Positions 56,401 to 61,032 of a stretch of 61,032 bases of DNA are shown in pieces. This stretch comes from Pseudomonas folii (lineage in GTDB: Bacteria; Pseudomonadota; Gammaproteobacteria; Pseudomonadales; Pseudomonadaceae). Each line of letters starts with the position of its first letter. Within the stretch, counting starts at the first letter, position 1. A program made the translations under genes and the position numbers. Under the pieces are notes generated by a model. The model was not told where the DNA came from, did not search any database, and saw only the letters and a program-made list of their open reading frames with translations. Location: NCBI RefSeq assembly GCF_014357575.1, contig NZ_JACONW010000015.1, forward strand, positions 1 through 61,032. Reading direction: 5' to 3'.

Positions 56401-56894
56401 AGCGCTGTGTCCTGCGCTCGGGTTCCGGCGGCGTCCGCGACGGCACCAATAAGGATGTTCACCCCGAGCACGATGCCTTTGAGTTGCAGGGCGATGTAGG
56501 GCAAAACTCCAACCAGACAGATCAGCGCAACGACTACTGCCAGGGACTGCGACTTGCCGTATCGGGCGGCGATGAAGTCGGCAATCGAGGTGATGTTTTC
56601 CTGTTTGCTGATCAGCACCATTTTCTGCAGCACCCAGGGTGCCAGCAGCATCAGTACCACAGGCCCCAGGTAGATCGGCAGGAACGACCATAACTGCTCG
56701 GCGGCCTGACCGACCGCGCCAAAGAACGTCCAACTGGTGCAATACACCGCCAGCGACAGGCTATACACCCACGCCCGCAGCCGGGGCGGCAGCGAAGTGC
56801 TGCGCCGGTCTCCGTAAAAGGCGATGGCAAACATGACGGCCATATAAGCCAGGGCGACGGCCGCAATCAGCCCGGTGGACAGCGACATAGACAT
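53415..56894 (-). CDS. Hybrid sensor histidine kinase with PutP-type sodium/solute symporter domain
   Basis: This 1159-residue membrane protein has the CbrA-like layout. Residues 1 to about 510 form a 13-helix sodium:solute symporter-like module (ENITSIADFIAARYGKSQS, LPRQFHVTVVENI). It is followed by a linker and a PAS domain (about 640-750, ITQGISVVDQSLKLVAWN), then a coiled-coil lead-in. The histidine kinase has phospho-acceptor His in VSHDLMQPLN near 807 and an ATPase with DRGPGIPEDKR and GLGLGLAIADGL. A C-terminal receiver has Asp in LVDYHLD near 1088. It resembles P. aeruginosa PA3271. It may sense a transported solute. No response regulator gene adjoins it. Confidence 0.93.
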   Translation of the reverse strand: MSMSLSTGLIAAVALAYMAVMFAIAFYGDRRSTSLPPRLRAWVYSLSLAVYCTSWTFFGAVGQAAEQLWSFLPIYLGPVVLMLLAPWVLQKMVLISKQENITSIADFIAARYGKSQSLAVVVALICLVGVLPYIALQLKGIVLGVNILIGAVADAAGTRAQDTALIVSLVLALFTIVFGTRNLDVTEHHRGMVMAIAFEALVKLFAFMAVGAFVTYGLYDGFDDLFNQALIAPRLEEYWKETINWPSMVVQTGVAMMAIVCLPRQFHVTVVENIDPQDLRLAKWVFPAYLVLAALFVVPIALAGQMLLPDSVLPDSFVISLPLATTHPSLALLAFIGGASAATGMVIVASVALSTMISNDMLLPWLLSRKTAERPFEAFRHWMLSVRRVSIVVILLLAYVCYRLLGSTASLATIGQIAFAAITQLSPAMFGALWWKQANRRGVFAGLGAGIFLWFYTLVLPISAESLGWSLDSFPLLAWLHSNPLGLPITPLTQGVVLSLAGNFILFGWVSVISKTRVSEHWQAGRFIGQDASVSTGNRPLLAVQVEDLLNLSARFVGEERARQSFIRFAYRQGKGFNPNQNANGDWIAHTERLLAGVLGASSTRAVVKAAIEGRDMQLEDVVRIADEASEVLQFNRALLQGAIENITQGISVVDQSLKLVAWNHRYLELFNYPEGLISIGRPIADIIRYNAERGLLGPGEAEVHVARRLHWMRQGRAHTSERMFPNGRVIELIGNPMPGGGFVMSFTDITAFRDAEHALKGANESLEQRVAERTHELSQLNLALTEAKGTAEAANQSKTRFLAAVSHDLMQPLNAARLFSAALSHQDDGMSADAQQLVQHLDSSLRSAEDLISDLLDISRLENGKITPDRQPFALNTLFDTLGAEFKALAQEQGLEFRVSGTALRVDSDIKLLRRILQNFLTNAFRYGKGPILLGVRRRGTYLSLEVWDRGPGIPEDKRRVIFEEFKRLDSHQTRAEKGLGLGLAIADGLCRVLGHTLQVRSWPGKGSVFSVCVPLAQHQTVPASIVPDANRTALTGTQVLCIDNEDSILIGMNSLLTRWGCQVWTARSREECQALLDEGVRPQLALVDYHLDNGETGTELMAWLRTRLGKPVPGVVISADGRPELIAQVHAAGLDYLPKPVKPAALRALLSRHVMLG

Positions 56895-57316
56895 TCAGAG
56901 CCTCAGGAACAAGCTGGCTAGTCTCGCATGAAGGTTCGGGAGAGTAGGAGCGACTTTAGTCGTGAAAGAGAAGAGTGGGTGGATGTGTGCACTTGTGGCG
57001 CTTATCGCGGGCAACCACAGCGCCTGAATTGTCGGAATGCCGCCCAGACCAAGCCTCGCACACGGAATTTGTTTATGGACGTGGAACCGGCTTCAGCCGG
57101 GAAGAGGCCAGTACAGGCTCTACATTTTTATCGTCAGACATATCGCCTTCCCGGCTAAAGCCGGTCCCACGTGAGCTTGCGAGCAAAAATAAAATCTCCC
57201 TCTGTTTGCGTGGCAACTTGAATTGACCTCCAAATCCACAACATTCCGAAACATCCTATCGACATTACGTCCTGTAACGTCTTCAATGTGCCCGTTGCCA
57301 TTCAGGATCGCGGACG
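56895..57316. other. Intergenic region with REP elements before the MFS-acyltransferase gene
   Basis: It contains a single REP-like hairpin of another class near 56944-56962 (TAGGAGCGACTTTAGTCG) and one full REPIN (listed separately). From 57172 to 57316 lies the presumed promoter of the next gene. No gene is supported. Confidence 0.6.
57080..57171. repeat. REPIN of the CCGGCTTTAGCCGG family
   Basis: GTGGAACCGGCTTCAGCCGG starts near 57081, and the inverted TTCCCGGCTAAAGCCGGTCC ends near 57170. The left arm has two differences from the family consensus. Confidence 0.88.
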
Positions 57317-59191
57317 ATGAGCCATCAGTCACAGTTCAATTTGCTTGGAAAGCGTCGTTTTCTGCCGTTTTTCATCACTCAGTCCCTCGGGGCATTCAAC
57401 GACAACATCCTCAAGCAATCGCTGATTCTGGCCATTCTCTACAAACTGAACATCGACGGTGATCGCTCGATCTGGGTGAATCTGTGTGCCTTGCTGTTCA
57501 TCCTGCCGTTCTTCCTGTTTTCCGCACTGGCCGGGCAGTTTGGTGAGAAATACGCCAAGGACAAGTTGATCCGCGTGATCAAGCTGGCCGAGATCGGCAT
57601 CATGCTGGTGGGATCGGTGGGGTTCCTGTTCGGGCACCTGTGGCTGATGCTGGTGGCGTTGTTTGCCATGGGCACCCACTCGGCGCTGTTCGGGCCCGTG
57701 AAGTATTCGATCCTGCCGCAACACCTGCGCGAAGAAGAACTGGTCGGCGGCAATGGACTGGTAGAAATGGGCACCTTTCTGGCGATTCTGGCCGGGACCA
57801 TTTGTGCCGGCATCATCATGTCTACCGCTCATTACGAGATGTTTGTCGCCAGTGTGATGGTGTTGACGGCGTGCCTGGGTTTCATCGCCAGCCACAGCAT
57901 CCCCCGAGCCGCTGCGGTTACGCCGCAGATGAAAATCGAATGGAATATTTTTACTCAGACCTGGGCCACCTTGCGCCTGGGTCTTGGACAAACGCCCGCG
58001 GTGTCGCGCTCGATTGTCGGTAACTCTTGGTTCTGGTTCGTCGGTGCGATCTACCTGACGCAAATCCCTTCTTACGCCAAAGAGTGGCTGTACGGCGACG
58101 AAACCGTGGTGACGCTGATTCTGACCGTGTTCTCCATCGGTATCGCGACCGGCTCGATGCTCTGCGAGCGCTTGTCGGGGCGCAAGGTGGAAATCGGTCT
58201 GGTGCCATTTGGCTCCATGGGCCTGACGGTGTTCGGTCTGTTGCTGTGGTGGCATTCCGGGCAAATGCCGCAGAACGTCATGGCCAACGACTGGCTGGGC
58301 GTGCTGGGTTTCAGTCAGGCGTGGTGGGTGCTGCTGGACATTCTTGGCATCGGGATTTTCGGTGGCTTCTACATCGTTCCGCTGTACGCGCTGATTCAGT
58401 CCCGCACCCTGGAAAGCGAACGCTCTCGGGTCATCGCCGCCAACAACATTCTCAATGCGCTGTTCATGGTGGTGTCGGCGATTGTGTCGATCTTGCTGCT
58501 CAGCGTGGCCAAGCTGTCGATCCCGGAGCTGTTTCTGGCCATCTCGTTGATGAACATCGCGGTCAACGTGTACATCTTCAAGGTTGTTCCAGAGTTCACC
58601 ATGCGCTTCATGATCTGGCTGCTCAGCCATTCCATGTACCGCGTCAAGCACGATAATCTCGATCATATTCCAGACGAAGGTCCGGCATTGCTGGTGTGTA
58701 ATCACGTGTCCTTCGTTGATGCCCTGTTGATCGGCGGTGCGGTGCGGCGGCCGATCCGTTTTGTCATGTACTACAAGATCTACAACCTGCCGGTGCTCAA
58801 CTTCATCTTCCGCACTGCCGGGACGATTCCCATTGCCGGGCGTGGTGAGGACGTGCAGATCTACGACCAGGCATTCAAAAAAATCGCCCAGTACCTGAGC
58901 GAAGGCGAGCTGGTATGCATCTTTCCAGAAGGCAAGTTGACTCGCGACGGTGAGATTGATGAGTTTAAAAGTGGCATGAAGCTCATTCTTGAACAGACGC
59001 CTGTGCCGGTCATCCCGATGGCGCTGCAAGGCTTGTGGGGCAGTTTTTTCAGCCGTGCGCCGGGCAAAAGATTGTTCCGCCGCCTGTGGTCGAGGGTGAC
59101 CGTCGTCGCCGGGCCCGCGTTGACCGGGGAGGCATCGACCCAGGCAGCGGCGCGCAAGCAGGTGGCGTTGTTGCGTGGGGAGTTGCGTTGA
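57317..59191 (+). CDS. MFS transporter fused to 1-acyl-glycerol-3-phosphate acyltransferase (PlsC domain)
   Basis: The protein has 624 residues. Residues 1 to about 410 form a 12-helix major facilitator domain (LGAFNDNILKQSLIL near the N-terminus is the LplT signature). Residues about 430-624 form an acyltransferase with NHVSFVDALL (HX4D, about residue 462) and FPEGKLTRDGEIDEFKSG. This is the LplT-Aas arrangement without the acyl-ACP synthetase domain, suggesting lysophospholipid flipping and re-acylation in the inner membrane. The P. aeruginosa counterpart is PA3267, also near the PA3271-type kinase. No obvious operon partner. Confidence 0.9.
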   Translation: MSHQSQFNLLGKRRFLPFFITQSLGAFNDNILKQSLILAILYKLNIDGDRSIWVNLCALLFILPFFLFSALAGQFGEKYAKDKLIRVIKLAEIGIMLVGSVGFLFGHLWLMLVALFAMGTHSALFGPVKYSILPQHLREEELVGGNGLVEMGTFLAILAGTICAGIIMSTAHYEMFVASVMVLTACLGFIASHSIPRAAAVTPQMKIEWNIFTQTWATLRLGLGQTPAVSRSIVGNSWFWFVGAIYLTQIPSYAKEWLYGDETVVTLILTVFSIGIATGSMLCERLSGRKVEIGLVPFGSMGLTVFGLLLWWHSGQMPQNVMANDWLGVLGFSQAWWVLLDILGIGIFGGFYIVPLYALIQSRTLESERSRVIAANNILNALFMVVSAIVSILLLSVAKLSIPELFLAISLMNIAVNVYIFKVVPEFTMRFMIWLLSHSMYRVKHDNLDHIPDEGPALLVCNHVSFVDALLIGGAVRRPIRFVMYYKIYNLPVLNFIFRTAGTIPIAGRGEDVQIYDQAFKKIAQYLSEGELVCIFPEGKLTRDGEIDEFKSGMKLILEQTPVPVIPMALQGLWGSFFSRAPGKRLFRRLWSRVTVVAGPALTGEASTQAAARKQVALLRGELR

Positions 59192-59239
59192 GCCGCGTCT
59201 GATCAAAAATAGCGCAATCCTCTGAATGGAAACGTCTTC

Positions 59240-59314
59240 CTGTAGGAGCTGCCGAAGACTGCGATAGCGGTGTGTCAGGCCTGATGCATTCGCAGCCTTC
59301 GGCAGCTCCTACAG
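59240..59314. repeat. REPIN of the GCCGAAGGCTGCGA family
   Basis: CTGTAGGAGCTGCCGAAGA starts at 59240, and the inverted partner ...CCTTCGGCAGCTCCTACAG ends at 59314. It lies between the MFS-acyltransferase gene and the pvdA promoter. Confidence 0.9.
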
Positions 59315-59384
59315 AATATGCATCACATAACAGCAGGGTCGGCTGTCCCGTCCGCCCCTTGGCGCCAGTTCTCCGCCCAATCGT

Positions 59385-59408
59385 TAAATTTTGTTTCCCT
59401 GTCCTCGT
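59385..59408 (+). promoter_or_regulatory. IS box (PvdS-dependent promoter) of pvdA
   Basis: TAAAT at 59385-59389, a 16-base spacer and CGT at 59406-59408 are an exact match to the IS-box consensus, 70 bases upstream of the pvdA ATG. Confidence 0.88.
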
Positions 59409-59478
59409 TTCCTACTGCAACAGGCCACCTTGCTGGCCATCGATTGACGAGCGGGCAACATCTCCCGAGGACACTGGA

Positions 59479-60813
59479 ATGACACAGGCTCTTGCATCTG
59501 CCGTGGTTCACGATTTGATCGGTATCGGTTTTGGTCCATCCAATCTGGCACTGGCAATTGCCCTGCAGGAGCGGGGTGAACGGGATGGTGCGCTGGATGC
59601 GTTGTTCCTCGACAAACAGGCCGATTACCGCTGGCATGGCAACACGCTGGTGACCCAAAGCGAATTGCAGATTTCCTTCCTCAAAGATCTGGTCACGCTG
59701 CGTAATCCCACCAGCCCGTTTTCGTTCGTCAACTACCTCAAGCAGCACGGTCGCCTCGTGGATTTCATCAACCTCGGAACCTTTTACCCGTGCCGGATGG
59801 AGTACAACGACTACCTGCGCTGGGTCGCTGCGCAGTTCAACGAGCAGAGCCGCTATGGCGAAGAAGTCACCGCCATCGAGCCGGTACTGCACAAACAGCA
59901 GGTCGAGGCGTTGCGGGTTATTTCCTGTGATACCCAAGGCCAGAATCACGTGCGCACCACCCGTTCGGTAGTGGTCAGCCCCGGCGGCACACCGCGCATT
60001 CCCGAGGCGTTCTCCAGCCTGAAGGGCGACGCGCGAGTGTTTCACCATTCAAAGTATCTGCAATCCATGGCTCAGCAAGCCTGCGCCAACGGCAAGCCGA
60101 TGCGCATTGCGATTGTGGGGGGCGGGCAGAGTGCGGCCGAGGCTTTCATTGACCTGAACGACAGCTACCCTTCGGTGCAGGTGGACATCATCCTGCGCGG
60201 CTCGGCACTCAAGCCTGCCGACGACAGTCCGTTCGTCAACGAAGTGTTCTCTCCCGAATCCACTGATTTGATGTTCAGCCAGAACGGCCAGCAGCGCGAA
60301 CAGATGATTCGCGAATACCACAGCACTAATTACTCAGTGGTGGACATCGATCTGATCGAACGCATCTACGGCGTGTTATATCGCCAGAAAGTCTCGGGCA
60401 TTGCACGTCATGCATTCCGTAACCTGACCTCGGTTCAGAGCGCCAGGGCGACTGCCAATGGCATTGAAGTGGCGCTGGGTAATCTCGCCAATGGTGAGAG
60501 CAGTGTCCAGACCTACGATGCCGTGGTTCTTGCCACCGGCTACGAGCGTCAGTTGCACCGTCATCTGCTGGAGCCGCTGAGTGAGTACCTGGGGGATTTC
60601 GAGGTGAATCGCGATTATCGGATCAAGACCGACAGCCGCTGCAAAGCTTCGATTTACATGCAGGGTTTCTGTGAATCCAGCCACGGGTTGAGCGACACCT
60701 TGTTGTCGGTGCTGCCAATCCGCGCCGATGAAATCGCCGAGTCGCTGTACGCCAATGTGGCGCGGGCGGGGCGTGATCAGTCAGTGCTGGAGCGGTTGCT
60801 GGCGGTGGGGTGA
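59479..60813 (+). CDS. pvdA: L-ornithine N5-monooxygenase PvdA
   Basis: The 444-residue flavoprotein uses FAD, NADPH and oxygen to hydroxylate ornithine for the hydroxamate groups of pyoverdine. Visible motifs are GIGFGPSNLALAIALQ (FAD, about residue 13), GNTLVTQSELQISFLKDLVTLRNPTSPFSF, VGGGQSAAEAFIDL (NADPH, about 212) and ATGYERQLHR (about 352). The ATG at 59479 gives MTQALASAVVHDLIG, matching the known PvdA start; the open frame extends 69 codons further upstream through the promoter and is ignored. The gene looks intact and has a perfect IS box. Confidence 0.96.
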   Translation: MTQALASAVVHDLIGIGFGPSNLALAIALQERGERDGALDALFLDKQADYRWHGNTLVTQSELQISFLKDLVTLRNPTSPFSFVNYLKQHGRLVDFINLGTFYPCRMEYNDYLRWVAAQFNEQSRYGEEVTAIEPVLHKQQVEALRVISCDTQGQNHVRTTRSVVVSPGGTPRIPEAFSSLKGDARVFHHSKYLQSMAQQACANGKPMRIAIVGGGQSAAEAFIDLNDSYPSVQVDIILRGSALKPADDSPFVNEVFSPESTDLMFSQNGQQREQMIREYHSTNYSVVDIDLIERIYGVLYRQKVSGIARHAFRNLTSVQSARATANGIEVALGNLANGESSVQTYDAVVLATGYERQLHRHLLEPLSEYLGDFEVNRDYRIKTDSRCKASIYMQGFCESSHGLSDTLLSVLPIRADEIAESLYANVARAGRDQSVLERLLAVG

Positions 60814-60878
60814 GCACATCAATGAATTGAAATCCGAACTTGTGGGGGCCCCTGCAATTACCTGATTTGGAATGCCTT

Positions 60879-60969
60879 CTGTAGGAGTGAGCTTGCTCGC
60901 GATAGCGGTAGACCTGTTGAGGTATTACCGTCTGGCCTGACGCTATCGCGAGCAAGCTCACTCCTACAG
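60879..60969. repeat. REPIN of the GTAGGAGTGAGCTTGCTCG family
   Basis: CTGTAGGAGTGAGCTTGCTC from 60879 and its exact inverted partner ending at 60969 flank about 41 bases. It follows pvdA and could act as its terminator. It is the same family as 2452-2542. The last 63 bases of the window show nothing further. Confidence 0.9.
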
Positions 60970-61032
60970 GCTGCATGTTTACCGCGAGACAGCGCGGTGA
61001 CATGGACACCGTAGCTTCAATCAAAAAATATT

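Noticed and set aside
57329..59206. 625-codon open frame antisense to the MFS-acyltransferase gene
   Set aside because: Composition is rich in His, Gln and Arg as expected of antisense GC-rich coding DNA. The plus-strand protein has clear LplT and PlsC motifs.
59272..59478. N-terminal extension of PvdA
   Set aside because: It would include the IS-box promoter and the REPIN. The known PvdA N-terminus starts at 59479.

Overview
The window is chromosomal DNA of a Pseudomonas, most likely of the fluorescens/putida side of the genus. The evidence is the gene order serC-pheA-hisC-tyrA/aroA-cmk-rpsA-ihfB, the TyrA-AroA fusion, GC-rich housekeeping codon use, several REP/REPIN families typical of these species, and a pyoverdine regulon (PvdS, PvdA, IS boxes).

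Layout. 0.2-8.4 kb: aromatic/serine/histidine supra-operon followed by cmk and rpsA, almost all co-directional with overlapping or close genes. 8.5-9.0 kb: a three-copy REPIN tandem array. 9.2-9.8 kb: ihfB and lapA. 10.2-11.7 kb: a beta-CASP metallo-beta-lactamase-fold protein. 12.0-47.6 kb: a large surface-polysaccharide island. It holds rmlB and rmlA; GT-C-like membrane proteins; GtrA, GtrB and a dTDP-3-amino-sugar pathway (WxcM-like acetyltransferase/ketoisomerase fusion plus DegT aminotransferase); a 1482-residue methyltransferase/kinase-like/coiled-coil/double-GT2 protein; the ABC O-antigen exporter wzt/wzm; rmlC; two GT2 enzymes; a 2OG-Fe(II) oxygenase; an epimerase and WbpL (initiating transferase); two tandem WbpM paralogues; and a complete pseudaminic-acid operon pseBCFGHI. 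48.1 kb: comEA, the usual right-hand neighbour of wbpM. 48.6-50.5 kb: a KAS II-like synthase and a TetR regulator that share an upstream palindrome. 50.6-51.4 kb: an eight-copy, 104-bp REPIN tandem array. 51.5-60.8 kb: iron/siderophore region with an IS-box-driven GNAT acetyltransferase, pvdS under a Fur box, a deletion scar joining fragments of pvdG and pvdH, a PutP-type hybrid sensor kinase, an MFS-acyltransferase fusion and pvdA.

How it works together. The island has no Wzx, Wzy or Wzz, but has Wzm/Wzt with an extended Wzt carrying a C-terminal domain and a WbdD-like modification/polymerisation protein. This points to an ABC-transporter-dependent O-polysaccharide primed by WbpL. A second module (GtrA, GtrB, GT-C proteins, dTDP-3-acetamido-sugar enzymes) looks like a periplasmic side-branch decoration system with its own sugar-nucleotide supply. 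The pse operon supplies CMP-pseudaminic acid for the polysaccharide or for flagellin.

Most notable. (i) The self-contained Gtr-like decoration module. (ii) The giant fused chain-modifying glycosyltransferase beside the ABC exporter. (iii) A pvdG/pvdH scar implying loss of the pyoverdine synthetase gene pvdL while PvdS, PvdA and two perfect IS boxes survive. (iv) A shared TetR operator candidate. (v) REP elements that are frequent in both flanks but not seen inside the ~9-47.7 kb island.
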